From the NCBI RefSeq assembly GCF_001044235.1, contig NZ_JYNL01000020.1, positions 708,045 to 772,044 of the forward strand: a stretch of DNA of 64,000 bases, written 5' to 3'. Position numbers and translations under genes: made by a program. Positions within the stretch are counted from its first letter, which is position 1, and every line of letters begins with the position of its first letter. Source of the stretch: Mycolicibacterium chlorophenolicum. Lineage in GTDB: Bacteria > Actinomycetota > Actinomycetes > Mycobacteriales > Mycobacteriaceae. This document shows, piece by piece, positions 36,244 through 44,521 of the stretch. The notes under the pieces are model-generated. The model was not told the DNA's origin. It saw nothing but the letters and a program-made list of their open reading frames with translations, and did no database searches.

Positions 36244-36270
36244 CCCAGACCGCGCCGGCCCGGGTCTGGG
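36244..36270. promoter_or_regulatory. Inverted repeat between TetR and flavoprotein genes
   Basis: CCCAGACC and GGTCTGGG form a perfect 8-bp inverted repeat with an 11-bp spacer. A separate TGACGTCA palindrome sits at 36280-36287. Either could be the operator of the TetR protein encoded at 35468-36208. Confidence 0.4.
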
Positions 36271-36321
36271 ACCAACTGGTGACGTCAGCTCGTCCGCCGC
36301 GATGCGTCCAGGGACTTTCGG

Positions 36322-36327
36322 TACTAT
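36322..36327 (+). promoter_or_regulatory. -10 hexamer of the geranylgeranyl-reductase-type gene
   Basis: TACTAT is an excellent mycobacterial -10 element 33 nt before the ATG at 36361. It predicts a short leader containing a purine-rich GAGACGAGAG ribosome-binding region. Confidence 0.5.
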
Positions 36328-36360
36328 CTCGTGCGACAGCCGCTCAACGAGACGAGAGAT

Positions 36361-37542
36361 ATGACGCAGCGATACGACCTGGTCATCGCAGGCGGGGGGC
36401 CGTCGGGATCGGCCGCCGCATGGCAGGCCGCGCAGACCGGCGCGAAAGTGGTGGTCCTGGACAAGGCACAGTTCCCGCGAGCCAAGCCGTGCGGTGACGG
36501 CCTGACCGCGCGCGCGGTCAGCTACCTGCAGAAGATGGGCCTGGCCGACGAGGTCGACACCTTCCACCGGGTCAACAGGGTCACGGTGTTCAGCCCCAGC
36601 CGCTGGGAGCTGTCGTTCCCGAAGCGGCCCGGCATGCCCGATCACGGCCACACGGTCAGCCGCGAGCACCTCGACACCCTGCTGCTCAAGCACGCCGAGT
36701 CCGCCGGCGCCGAGGTCCGTCAGGGCGCCGAGGTCGCGGGCCCCGAGCTCGATGCCAACGGCCGGGTGATCGGCGTGGTGCTCAAGGGCGGCGAGAAGGT
36801 CTACGGAGACGCGGTGATCGCGGCCGACGGCGCCTACTCCCCCATCAAGCGGGCGCTCGAGATCGACTCGGAGTACAACGGCTACTCGGCGATCGCGATC
36901 CGCTCGGAGATGCCGGCCAACCGGGCCGACTCCGACAGCCTGGACATCTATCTGAAGCTGCAATTCCAGGGCGATCAGCTGCCCGGCTACGGGTGGGTGT
37001 TCCCGATGGGCCAGGGCGTGTTCAACATCGGCCTGGGCTATGTGAACAGCTACAAGAACTGGCAGTCGATCAACGCCACCCAGTTCCTCGGCGACTTCCT
37101 GCGCACGCTGCCGCGCGAGTGGGATCTGCCGCCCATCGAGGAGCTGAAGAAGAACAAGAGCGTGCGTGCCTGGCGGCTGCCGATGGGCTTCACCGCCTGG
37201 CCGGCCTGGCGCCCCGGCGTGCTGTTCACCGGCGACTCGCTCGGAGCGGGCAAGCCGGCGTCGGGCGCGGGGATCTCCAAGGCGCTCGAGTCCGGCCTGG
37301 CCGCCGGTGAGTGCGCGATCGCCGCTCTGACCAACGGCGGGCCCGACGACTTCACGAACTACGGTCAGCGGATGGAGGCCGCGTGGGGCCGGGAGTACAA
37401 GCGCGGCAGGTACTTCCACAAGCTCGCTGGCATTCCGGCGGTCGCCAACACCGGGATCAAGCTGATCGACAACGCCTACTTCCGCGACCGGATGCTCAAG
37501 TCGCTGTACAAGAAGGCGCAGGGCCCGCAGCACACCTATTAG
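36361..37542 (+). CDS. Geranylgeranyl-reductase-family FAD oxidoreductase
   Basis: The 393-residue flavoprotein has the FAD-binding GGGPSGSAAAW (11-21), the substrate/FAD motif AKPCGDGLT characteristic of geranylgeranyl reductases, AADGAYSPIKRAL, and the second FAD motif FTGDSLGAGKPASGAGI. It probably reduces an isoprenoid double bond or another lipid tail at the membrane; the menaquinone reductase MenJ is a family member. It is divergent from the TetR gene and monocistronic. Confidence 0.85.
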   Translation: MTQRYDLVIAGGGPSGSAAAWQAAQTGAKVVVLDKAQFPRAKPCGDGLTARAVSYLQKMGLADEVDTFHRVNRVTVFSPSRWELSFPKRPGMPDHGHTVSREHLDTLLLKHAESAGAEVRQGAEVAGPELDANGRVIGVVLKGGEKVYGDAVIAADGAYSPIKRALEIDSEYNGYSAIAIRSEMPANRADSDSLDIYLKLQFQGDQLPGYGWVFPMGQGVFNIGLGYVNSYKNWQSINATQFLGDFLRTLPREWDLPPIEELKKNKSVRAWRLPMGFTAWPAWRPGVLFTGDSLGAGKPASGAGISKALESGLAAGECAIAALTNGGPDDFTNYGQRMEAAWGREYKRGRYFHKLAGIPAVANTGIKLIDNAYFRDRMLKSLYKKAQGPQHTY

Positions 37543-37623
37543 GAACCACCCCGCCGCATCGTCGGCGCCCCGCCGGGTGTGGAGTTCCAGTTCACACCCG
37601 GCGGTGTGGTTTCCGCGCTCCCC

Positions 37624-37629
37624 TACCGT
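37624..37629 (+). promoter_or_regulatory. -10 hexamer of a leaderless SMI1/KNR4 gene
   Basis: TACCGT ends 7 nt before the ATG at 37637, so the mRNA probably starts at the AUG. Confidence 0.4.
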
Positions 37630-37636
37630 GACAGGC

Positions 37637-38176
37637 ATGTCGCGACTGGGCAGCACCGCTGCGGAGCACCTGGCCGCGCTCGGCACCGTCGCGATCGAGC
37701 CCGGGCTGTCCGAGGCCGAGCTCACCGGCATCGAAGCCGAGTTCGGTTTCGCGTTCGCCGACGATCATCGGGCGTTCCTCGCCGCGGGGCTACCTGTCGG
37801 TGGCACCTGGCCGGACTGGCGCGGCACCGGCCGCAGGAGTCTGGCCACGCGGCTGCAGCTGCCGGTCGACGGCATCCTGTTCGCGGTGGAGTGGCGCGAC
37901 TTCTGGGACGACGGCTGGGGCGCCCGCCCGGCCCGGATGCGTGACGCGCTCCGCACGGCGAAGTACCGACTGGACCGCGTTCCCCGCATGGTCCCGCTGT
38001 GCTCGCACCACTATCTGCCGGCCGGAGTGCCGGGACACCCGGTGCTGTCGATCTATCAGACCGACATCAGCGTCTGCGCCGCCGACCTGCTCGACTACGT
38101 CGACAGGGGCCAGCGGCCCGATGCGCGGCCGGTCGCGACGCCGACCGTGGCGTTCTGGTCGGACCACGTCAGCTGA
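37637..38176 (+). CDS. SMI1/KNR4-family protein
   Basis: The 179-residue soluble protein has the SMI1/KNR4 opening GLSEAELTGIEAEFGFAFAD followed by HRAFLAAGLP, the later FAVEWRDFWDDGW block and HHYLPAGVPGHPVLSIYQTD. Bacterial members include immunity proteins of polymorphic toxins, but many stand alone. No toxin gene is adjacent, so a housekeeping or orphan immunity role are both possible. Confidence 0.78.
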   Translation: MSRLGSTAAEHLAALGTVAIEPGLSEAELTGIEAEFGFAFADDHRAFLAAGLPVGGTWPDWRGTGRRSLATRLQLPVDGILFAVEWRDFWDDGWGARPARMRDALRTAKYRLDRVPRMVPLCSHHYLPAGVPGHPVLSIYQTDISVCAADLLDYVDRGQRPDARPVATPTVAFWSDHVS

Positions 38177-38207
38177 CCTGTCGGTGCCTGCGGGTAGACC
38201 TGATCCC

Positions 38208-38624
38208 ATGGAGCAACGCATCAGCCTGATCACGCTCGGTGTCGACGATCTCGCCCGTGCTCGACGCTTCTACGAGGAAGGCCTGGGCTGGCAGCCCCGC
38301 GATGCGCCCGAGGGCGTGGTGTTCTATCAGCTGCCCGGCATCGCGCTGGCGCTGTTCGGCCGCGAGGACCTCGCCGAGGATGCCCACCACCCGGTCGACG
38401 GCCGCTTCAGCGGCATCACGATCGCGATCAACGAACGTTCCGAGGCCGACGTCGACGCGGTCCTGGCGCAGGCCGCCGACGCGGGCGCGACCATCCTCAA
38501 ATCCGCCGAGCGGGTGTTCTGGGGCGGCTATTCGGGCTACTTCGCCGACCCGGACGGTCACGTCTGGGAGGTGGCGCTGAATCCGCAATGGACGATCAAC
38601 GAGGACGGCACGCTGACGATCTGA
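38208..38624 (+). CDS. VOC-family (glyoxalase/bleomycin-resistance fold) protein
   Basis: The 138-residue protein has the paired beta-alpha-beta-beta-beta modules of the vicinal oxygen chelate fold: ISLITLGVDDLARARRFYEE at the start and SGYFADPDGHVWEVALNPQW at the end. A metal-binding Glu is present in the final strand. Function ranges from glyoxalase to antibiotic binding; the context gives no further clue. It is followed by a strong bidirectional terminator. Confidence 0.85.
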   Translation: MEQRISLITLGVDDLARARRFYEEGLGWQPRDAPEGVVFYQLPGIALALFGREDLAEDAHHPVDGRFSGITIAINERSEADVDAVLAQAADAGATILKSAERVFWGGYSGYFADPDGHVWEVALNPQWTINEDGTLTI

Positions 38625-38628
38625 GCGC

Positions 38629-38683
38629 CTGGTGTGCGGGCAGATCGCGTTCCGGCCCGCAGGACGATCTGATCGCACACCAG
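38629..38683. terminator. Bidirectional hairpin between convergent VOC and LysR-like genes
   Basis: CTGGTGTGCG (38629-38638) pairs perfectly with CGCACACCAG (38674-38683). Inside, CAGATCG pairs with CGATCTG across a 2-by-2 internal loop, giving 17 base pairs. It sits exactly between two convergent genes. Confidence 0.65.
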
Positions 38684-38689
38684 AGGACG

Positions 38690-39397
38690 TCAGCGACCGC
38701 GGGGCCGCCCCGGCTTACGGGCCACCTTGCCCGCGGCGGCGCGGGCGGCCTGTTTGGCGAGGGTCTTCTCGCGGGCGGTGCGCTTCGGCGGCGGCGGTGT
38801 CTGCCCCCGCGACGACCCGGGTCGGCGGCCGCGCACGATGCCGATGAAGTCCTCGATGAGCGCCGGCTGCGGGCCCTCCGCGACGGCAAGAGCCACCGGG
38901 CACGGCGGCGCATCGGTGATCGGCCGGTAGGTGACGTCCTTGCGGTGATGCAGCCGCGCCAGCGACTGCGGCACGATCAGCACCCCGACGCCGGCAGCGA
39001 CCAATTCGATTGCCTCGCCGGTGGTTTCGGGCCGGTGATCGACCGGGGCGCCGGGGGCGCCGGTCCAGTCGACGACGTCGTCGCGAGGAAGCAGGCGCGG
39101 CTCGCCGTCGAGATCGGCGGCGGTGATCTCGTCGGGCACGGTGAGAAGGTGGTCGTTCGGCACGACGGCCACCGTGGTCTCATCGTAGAGCGGGATGACC
39201 GCGAGCCCGGTCGTGTCGGACGGCAGCCGCAGCACCACGACGTCGACGGTGCCGTCGCGCACCGCGGCGGCCGCGTCCGCGGCGGCGACGGGGCGCAAGT
39301 GCAGCGGAATCTGCGGGTGTCGCTGCGACCAGTTGCGCGCCCATTTCGCAGGTGTCACCCCGGGGACGTAACCGACGGTGAGCGAGGGCGCGTTCAC
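38690..39397 (-). CDS. Free-standing LysR effector (substrate-binding) domain protein
   Basis: The 235-residue protein begins directly with SLTVGYVPGVTPAKWARNW, the start of a LysR type 2 periplasmic-binding-like domain. It continues with VDVVVLRLP, LLPRDDVVDW and GVGVLIVPQSLARLHH. The N-terminal winged helix of LysR regulators is absent. The C-terminal 40 residues are basic (PPPPKRTAREK, then RKPGRPRGR), which could contact DNA. It is divergent from a DUF5997 gene 28 bp away; this pair seems recurrent in actinobacteria. Confidence 0.78.
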   Translation of the reverse strand: MNAPSLTVGYVPGVTPAKWARNWSQRHPQIPLHLRPVAAADAAAAVRDGTVDVVVLRLPSDTTGLAVIPLYDETTVAVVPNDHLLTVPDEITAADLDGEPRLLPRDDVVDWTGAPGAPVDHRPETTGEAIELVAAGVGVLIVPQSLARLHHRKDVTYRPITDAPPCPVALAVAEGPQPALIEDFIGIVRGRRPGSSRGQTPPPPKRTAREKTLAKQAARAAAGKVARKPGRPRGR

Positions 39398-39413
39398 TGC
39401 CTCAGGCTATCGA

Positions 39414-39419
39414 TAAGCT
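39414..39419 (+). promoter_or_regulatory. -10 hexamer of a leaderless DUF5997 gene
   Basis: TAAGCT lies 6 nt before the ATG at 39426, inside the 28-bp divergent gap. Confidence 0.4.
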
Positions 39420-39425
39420 CTGCCC

Positions 39426-39812
39426 ATGAGCAGGCCGAACGCGCAGTCCATGAAACCCGCCACGGCGGCGAAGAAGCTGGACGTCTACCTGCCCGCGACG
39501 CCGGCGGACTTCCAGCAGAACGCGATCACCCGGGAGGAGCTCGCCGCGCTGCAGGCCGACCCGCCGCAGTGGCTGCAGGATCTCCGCAAGAACGGGCCGC
39601 ATCCGAAGAATCTGGTGGCCGCCAAGCTCGGCGTCTCGATCGCGGGCCTGGCCCGCGGGGGGATCACCGAGGCGCTGACCACCGAACAGATCGCGGCGCT
39701 GCTCGAGGAGAAGCCCGACTGGCTGGTCGCCGAACGCGAGAGCTATCAGAACGTGCTGCGTGAGGAGCGGCGCCTCAAGGCGCTGCGTACGGAACAGCTT
39801 CGCGACAGCTGA
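39426..39812 (+). CDS. DUF5997 family protein
   Basis: The 128-residue protein is lysine-rich at the N-terminus and has the conserved KKLDVYLPATPADFQ, PPQWLQDLRKNGPHPK and KLGVSIAGLARGG blocks. The last resembles a helix-turn-helix turn (LAAKLGVSIAGL type), so DNA binding is possible. Function is unknown. It is divergent from the LysR-effector-like gene, which may be its co-regulator. Confidence 0.8.
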   Translation: MSRPNAQSMKPATAAKKLDVYLPATPADFQQNAITREELAALQADPPQWLQDLRKNGPHPKNLVAAKLGVSIAGLARGGITEALTTEQIAALLEEKPDWLVAERESYQNVLREERRLKALRTEQLRDS

Positions 39813-39908
39813 CTCCGCACCGCGCCGACCGTGCGGTGTCGTACGCGAATCGCCGCGGCAGCCGTACGGAATCGCACACTGGAAGAGGCGCTAGCCGCGA
39901 ATGCACAA

Positions 39909-39936
39909 CGCCGCCGACGGAAAACCGCCGACGGCG
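39909..39936 (-). terminator. nrdE transcription terminator hairpin
   Basis: On the reverse strand CGCCGTCGGCGG-TTTT-CCGTCGGCGGCG folds into a 12-bp stem (two G-U wobbles) with a TTTT loop, 14 bp after the nrdE stop. On the forward strand the same bases give two mismatches, so the element is tuned to the nrdE transcript. There is no U-tract, as is common in mycobacteria. Confidence 0.6.
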
Positions 39937-39950
39937 CTGAACGATTCACC

Positions 39951-42119
39951 TCACAGCATGCAGCTGACGCAACCCTCGACTTCGGTTCCCTCCAAAGCCA
40001 TCTGACGCAGCCGGATGTAGTACAGCGTCTTGATGCCCTTGCGCCACGCGTAGATCTGCGCCTTGTTGAAGTCGCGGGTGGTCGCGGTGTCCTTGAAGAA
40101 CAGCGTCAGGCTCAGCCCCTGGTCCACGTGCTGGGTGGCCGCGGCGTAGGTGTCGATGATCTTCTCGTAACCGATCTCGTACGCGTCCTGGTAGTACTCC
40201 AGGTTGTCGTTGGTCAGGTACGGCGCCGGGTAGTAGACGCGGCCGATCTTGCCTTCCTTGCGGATCTCGATCTTGCTGGCCACCGGGTGGATCGAGCTCG
40301 TCGAGTGATTGATGTAGCTGATCGATCCCGTCGGCGGAACCGCCTGCAGGTTCTGGTTGTAGATGCCGTGCTCCTGCACCGACTCCTTCAGCCGCTTCCA
40401 GTCGTCCTGGTTCGGGATCCGGATGCCCGCGTTCGAAAACAGGGTGCGAACAGCTTCCGTTTTGGGCTCCCACACCTGATCGGTGTACTTGTCGAAGAAC
40501 TCCCCCGACGCGTACTTCGAGCGTTCGAACCCGCCGAACGCCGAGCCCCGTTCGATCGCAATGCGATTCGACGCGCGCAGCGCGTGGTAGAGCACGGTGT
40601 AGAAGTAGATGTTGGTGAAGTCGACGCCTTCTTCGGAGCCGTAGAAGATCCGCTCACGGGCGAGGTAGCCGTGCAGGTTCATCTGCCCGAGCCCGATCGC
40701 GTGAGACTCGTTGTTGCCCTGCTCGATCGAGGGCACCGACCAGATGTGGGTCTGATCGCTCACTGCGGTCAGCGCCCGGATGGCCACCTCGATGGTCTGC
40801 GCGAAGTCCGGCGAATCCATCGCCTTGGCGATGTTCAGTGAGCCGAGGTTGCAGGAGATGTCCTTGCCCACCCTGGCGTAGCTCAGGTCCTCGTTGAACA
40901 GCGACGGGGTCGACACCTGCAGGATCTCCGAGCACAGGTTGCTGTGGGTGATCTTGCCTTCGATCGGGTTGGCCCGGTTCACCGTGTCCTCGTACATGAT
41001 GTACGGGTAACCCGACTCGAACTGCAGCTCGGCCAGCGTCTGGAAGAACTCACGCGCCTTGATCTTCGTCTTGCGGATGCGCGCGTCGTCGACCATCTCG
41101 TAGTACTTCTCGGTCACCGAGATGTCGGCGAACGGCACCCCGTAGACGCGCTCGACGTCGTACGGCGAGAACAGGTACATGTCCTCGTTCTTCTTGGCCA
41201 GCTCGAACGTGATGTCCGGGATCACCACACCGAGGCTCAGCGTCTTGATGCGGATCTTCTCGTCGGCGTTCTCGCGCTTGGTGTCGAGGAACCGGTAGAT
41301 GTCCGGGTGGTGCGCGTGCAGGTACACCGCGCCGGCACCCTGACGCGCGCCCAGCTGGTTGGCGTAGGAGAACGAGTCCTCGAGCAGCTTCATGATCGGG
41401 ATGACGCCGGAGCTCTGGTTCTCGATGTTCTTGATCGGCGCGCCGTGCTCGCGAATGTTGCTCAGCAGCAGGGCGACTCCGCCACCGCGCTTGGACAGCT
41501 GCAGTGCCGAGTTGATCGAGCGCCCGATGGACTCCATGTTGTCCTCGATGCGCAGCAGGAAGCACGACACCGGTTCACCGCGCTGCTTCTTGCCCGAGTT
41601 GAGGAACGTCGGGGTGGCCGGCTGGAAGCGGCCGTCCATGATCTCGTCGACGAGCTTCTCGGCCAGAGTCGTGTCGCCGGAGGCCAATGTGAGCGCCACC
41701 ATCACCACGCGGTCCTCGAAGCGCTCCAGGTAGCGCTTCCCGTCGAACGTCTTGAGCGTGTACGAGGTGTAGTACTTGAACGCGCCGAGGAAGGTCGGGA
41801 ACCGGAACTTCTTGGCATACGCGCGATCCAGCAGCGTCTTGACGAAGTTGCGGGAGTACTGGTCGAGCACTTCGCGCTCGTAGTACTCCTTCTCGATCAG
41901 GTAGTCGAGCTTCTCATCCTGGCTGTGAAAGAACACCGTGTTCTGATTGACGTGCTGCAGGAAGTACTCCCGCGCGGCCTGCACATCCTTGTCGAACTGG
42001 ATCCTGCCGTCGGCGTCATACAGATTCAGCATCGCGTTCAGGGCGTGATAATCCATCTCGCCCGGGAGCGCGTGTACGCCGGTGGTTACAGGTTCTGCAG
42101 CTGTGACGGTTGGTGGCAC
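39951..42119 (-). CDS. nrdE: Ribonucleotide reductase class Ib, large (catalytic) subunit
   Basis: The 722-residue protein matches mycobacterial NrdE throughout. It has the reducing Cys in GEPVSCFLL, the radical-site segment [10 protein letters not shown], the second redox Cys in [10 protein letters not shown], and the C-terminal shuttle EGCVSCML that is re-reduced by NrdH. It converts NDPs to dNDPs with NrdF2. The GTG start (42117-42119) lies inside nrdI (34-bp overlap), implying coupled translation. It is the last gene of nrdHIE and is followed by a terminator hairpin. Confidence 0.96.
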   Translation of the reverse strand: MPPTVTAAEPVTTGVHALPGEMDYHALNAMLNLYDADGRIQFDKDVQAAREYFLQHVNQNTVFFHSQDEKLDYLIEKEYYEREVLDQYSRNFVKTLLDRAYAKKFRFPTFLGAFKYYTSYTLKTFDGKRYLERFEDRVVMVALTLASGDTTLAEKLVDEIMDGRFQPATPTFLNSGKKQRGEPVSCFLLRIEDNMESIGRSINSALQLSKRGGGVALLLSNIREHGAPIKNIENQSSGVIPIMKLLEDSFSYANQLGARQGAGAVYLHAHHPDIYRFLDTKRENADEKIRIKTLSLGVVIPDITFELAKKNEDMYLFSPYDVERVYGVPFADISVTEKYYEMVDDARIRKTKIKAREFFQTLAELQFESGYPYIMYEDTVNRANPIEGKITHSNLCSEILQVSTPSLFNEDLSYARVGKDISCNLGSLNIAKAMDSPDFAQTIEVAIRALTAVSDQTHIWSVPSIEQGNNESHAIGLGQMNLHGYLARERIFYGSEEGVDFTNIYFYTVLYHALRASNRIAIERGSAFGGFERSKYASGEFFDKYTDQVWEPKTEAVRTLFSNAGIRIPNQDDWKRLKESVQEHGIYNQNLQAVPPTGSISYINHSTSSIHPVASKIEIRKEGKIGRVYYPAPYLTNDNLEYYQDAYEIGYEKIIDTYAAATQHVDQGLSLTLFFKDTATTRDFNKAQIYAWRKGIKTLYYIRLRQMALEGTEVEGCVSCML

Positions 42120-42544
42120 GTCTGGTCCTTCCGGGATTGGGCCCAAAAATCGTTCAGGCCCGCGCGGACGGCGAAGACGTCGTCCGTGGTGCCCATCAGT
42201 TCGAAGCGGTACAGGTACGGGACGCCGCACTTGCGGGAGACGACGTCCCCCGCGTAGCCGAATTCGGCGCCGAAATTGGTGTTGCCCGCGGCGATGACAC
42301 CGCGGATCAACGACCGGTTGTGTTCGTTGTTGAGGAAAGCGATCACCTGCTTGGGGACGTATCCCCCGCGATCGGGATCGGGACCGTTGGCGTGCCCTCC
42401 TCCATAGGTGGGGAGGATGAGCACATACGGCTCGTCGACCTGGATCTGTTCCTTGAGGGGAATCCGGACGGCAGGCAGCTCGAGCTTTTGTACGAACCGA
42501 TGCGTGTTCTCCGACACGCTGGAGAAGTAGACCAGGTTGCTCAC
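42086..42544 (-). CDS. nrdI: Flavodoxin-like NrdI
   Basis: The 152-residue NrdI supplies the oxidant for assembling the Mn-tyrosyl cofactor of NrdF. The flavodoxin phosphate loop is [13 protein letters not shown]. Further landmarks are [13 protein letters not shown] and [13 protein letters not shown]. It starts with GTG at 42542-42544 after AGAGGAG, and sits between nrdH and nrdE in the operon. Confidence 0.95.
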   Translation of the reverse strand: MSNLVYFSSVSENTHRFVQKLELPAVRIPLKEQIQVDEPYVLILPTYGGGHANGPDPDRGGYVPKQVIAFLNNEHNRSLIRGVIAAGNTNFGAEFGYAGDVVSRKCGVPYLYRFELMGTTDDVFAVRAGLNDFWAQSRKDQTCHQPSQLQNL

Positions 42545-42589
42545 GTCCACTCCTCTCGGTCGATGCATCGGATGAATCGTCAGATGGGC

Positions 42590-42832
42590 CTAGGCGGTGA
42601 CGGCGGACGCGCCGGCCAAGGTCTTGATGCGGTCCGGGCGGAACCCCGACCAGTGGTCATTGCCGGCCACCACGACGGGTGCCTGCAGGTAACCGAGCGC
42701 CATCACGTAGTCGCGCGCCTCGGAATCCACGCTGATGTCGACGACGTCGTAGGTCACGCCCGCCTTGTCGAGCGCCTTGTAGGTGGCGTTGCACTGAACG
42801 CAGGCCGGCTTGGTGTACACGGTGACAGTCAT
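42590..42832 (-). CDS. nrdH: Glutaredoxin-like NrdH
   Basis: The 80-residue redoxin has the active-site C11-V-Q-C14, the family's [17 protein letters not shown] substrate-binding segment and no extra domains. It is reduced by thioredoxin reductase and re-reduces NrdE. It is the first gene of nrdHIE. The ATG has AGGGAG upstream. Confidence 0.95.
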   Translation of the reverse strand: MTVTVYTKPACVQCNATYKALDKAGVTYDVVDISVDSEARDYVMALGYLQAPVVVAGNDHWSGFRPDRIKTLAGASAVTA

Positions 42833-43018
42833 CTGCGGGCTCCCTCAGCGAAAGTTTTCATCAACAACGGGCGTTCTCGTGGTCACTGCACACCTCATCC
42901 GACGATCAGCTGGCCGGGCGATCCACCCTCCCTGCCCTCAACGCCGATCCGAGGAAGGAACTTCCCCCGGAACCTCCGCCGAGCGCAGATCGCGCTTTTC
43001 GTCGCCCTCCACCCTAGA

Positions 43019-43034
43019 GCACTAGATGTTGTGC
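43019..43034. promoter_or_regulatory. nrdH: NrdR box 1 of nrdHIE
   Basis: GCACTAGATGTTGTGC matches the palindromic NrdR consensus at 12 of 16 positions with perfect GCAC/GTGC ends, about 190 bp upstream of nrdH. Confidence 0.6.
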
Positions 43035-43050
43035 CTCGTTAGTAGAGCAC

Positions 43051-43066
43051 ACACAAGATGGCCTTA
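43051..43066. promoter_or_regulatory. nrdH: NrdR box 2 of nrdHIE
   Basis: Begins ACACAAGATG. Its CACAAGATG core is exactly 32 bp (three helical turns) from CACTAGATG in box 1, the spacing expected of NrdR box pairs. The right half is poorly conserved. The rest of the roughly 450-bp gap (42833-43282) shows no gene. Confidence 0.5.
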
Positions 43067-43233
43067 ATAACACGTTTGGAATTTTGCCTGGTCAACGCGG
43101 TGTGTCGCGACGATTTCGGCGTGTCGCAGATCACATCAGGGCCCTCGCGCATCCATGTCTCAGGTCTACCAGGACCCACTGACAACACCGGCGTCGCCGG
43201 CGCCGCGCCTTCTCACGCCCAGCAAACGACAAA

Positions 43234-43263
43234 GCCCGGCATTGCTCAGAAGCAAAGCCGGGC
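43234..43263 (-). terminator. Terminator of the FMN reductase gene
   Basis: GCCCGGC-a-TTGCT-cag-AGCAA-a-GCCGGGC type hairpin (about 12 pairs) located 20 bp after the stop codon of the reverse-strand gene. On that strand it is followed by a T-rich TTTGTCGTTTG. Confidence 0.7.
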
Positions 43264-43282
43264 GGTGCCGTTGAGGTGTGGG

Positions 43283-43825
43283 TCAGCCGATTTCGGCGAC
43301 CAACTTGCCGACGATGTCGCGCAGCTTGGCCGCGACCTCGGCGCTCTCGCGCGGGTGCTTTCCGTCGAGCGTCTGGGTCGGCAGCGACAGCTCGAGGTCC
43401 TCGACCACCCGGGGCCCGGCGATGCCGAACGACTTGCGGGTCTCGTCGTGCGCCCACACGCCGCCGTACTGGCCCAGCGCGGCGCCGATGACGGCCAGAG
43501 GCTTGTCCTTGAGGGCGCTGTTGCCGTACGGCCGGGACAACCAGTCGATCGCGTTCTTCAGCACGCCGGGGATGCTGCCGTTGTACTCCGGGGTGACGAC
43601 CAGCGCCGCGTCGGCGCGGGCTGCGGCGTCGCGCAGCGCCGCCACCACCTCGGGGACCGACTCGTTGTCGATGTCCTCGTTGTAGAAGGGCAACTCGCCC
43701 AACCGGTCGAAGCGCTCGAAGGTCACCCCCGCGGGGGCCGTTTCGGCCGCCAGGTCGGCGAGCTGGCGGTTCACCGACGCCTCTCGCAGACTTCCCACCA
43801 GAACCAATACCGTGCTGTCTGCCAC
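43283..43825 (-). CDS. NADPH-dependent FMN reductase (Rv3054c-like)
   Basis: The 180-residue flavodoxin-like reductase has VLVGSLREASVNRQLADLA (FMN phosphate loop) and VTPEYNGSIPGVLKNAIDWL, the hallmark of the family's FMN site. It transfers electrons from NADPH to free FMN or quinones. It is divergent from a TetR gene with a 24-bp inverted repeat between them, as in the Rv3054c-Rv3055 pair. Confidence 0.9.
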   Translation of the reverse strand: MADSTVLVLVGSLREASVNRQLADLAAETAPAGVTFERFDRLGELPFYNEDIDNESVPEVVAALRDAAARADAALVVTPEYNGSIPGVLKNAIDWLSRPYGNSALKDKPLAVIGAALGQYGGVWAHDETRKSFGIAGPRVVEDLELSLPTQTLDGKHPRESAEVAAKLRDIVGKLVAEIG

Positions 43826-43864
43826 TTCGTTCCCTTCCGTCGTCGCGGTCGATACTCGCAGAGT

Positions 43865-43888
43865 TTAACCGGACCGCAGTCCGATTAA
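43865..43888. promoter_or_regulatory. TetR operator between FMN reductase and TetR genes
   Basis: TTAACCGGAC-cgca-GTCCGATTAA is a 10-bp inverted repeat with a single mismatch. A second weaker TTAA-N11-TTAA palindrome follows at 43885-43903. It is placed to control both divergent genes. Confidence 0.6.
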
Positions 43889-43912
43889 TTCCGGCTGAGT
43901 TAAAGTTGCCAG

Positions 43913-44521
43913 GTGAGCGTCTCCGACGGCCTGACGACCCTGTCCGTCAGCGAGCCCGGACCCCCGGAGCGGGGAGACGCTGCGCGTAACCGGGCACTGC
44001 TTCTGGACGCGGCGCGCCGGCTGGTCTCCGAACACGGCGCCGAGGCGGTCACCACCGATGACATCGCGGCCGCCGCAGGCGTCGGCAAGGGCACGTTGTT
44101 CCGCCGGTTCGGCAGCCGCGCCGGGCTGATGATCGTGCTGCTCGACGAGGACGAGAAGGCCCTGCAGCAGGCGTTCCTGTTCGGGCCGCCGCCGCTGGGC
44201 CCCGGCGCTGCGCCGGCCGACCGGCTGCGGGCCTACGGCCGCGAACGCCTCGCGTTCGTCGACACCCACCACGCGCTGCTCTCCGATGTGGGCCGAGATC
44301 CGCAGATGCGGTACAACGCCCCGATGATGCTGCACCACAGCCACGTTCGGATGCTGTTGGACCAGGCACACACGAGCGGCGATCTGGATGCGCAGACCAC
44401 CGCGCTGCTGGCCCTGCTCGACGCCGACTACGTCCGCCACGAGACCACCGAACGCGGACGCACCCTGGGCGACCTCGGCGACGCATGGGACACGCTGGTC
44501 GGCAAACTCTGCGGGACATGA
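43913..44521 (+). CDS. TetR-family regulator (Rv3055-like)
   Basis: The 202-residue protein has its HTH at about 27-75 (RALLLDAARRLVSEHGAEAV and GVGKGTLFRRFGSRAGL) and a compact C-terminal domain with PMMLHHSHVRMLLDQA. It starts with GTG at 43913 just after an inverted repeat. Its stop overlaps the dinB2 ATG, so both are co-transcribed and DinB2 may come under its control. Confidence 0.88.
   Translation: MSVSDGLTTLSVSEPGPPERGDAARNRALLLDAARRLVSEHGAEAVTTDDIAAAAGVGKGTLFRRFGSRAGLMIVLLDEDEKALQQAFLFGPPPLGPGAAPADRLRAYGRERLAFVDTHHALLSDVGRDPQMRYNAPMMLHHSHVRMLLDQAHTSGDLDAQTTALLALLDADYVRHETTERGRTLGDLGDAWDTLVGKLCGT

Noticed and set aside
37637..38176. Orphan immunity protein of a toxin system
   Set aside because: SMI1/KNR4 proteins are often immunity proteins, but there is no toxin, secretion or polymorphic-toxin gene next to it.
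42833..43282. Possible gene in the 450-bp gap upstream of nrdH
   Set aside because: Frames here lack family motifs and a plausible ribosome-binding site; the region is better explained by NrdR boxes, promoter DNA and a terminator.
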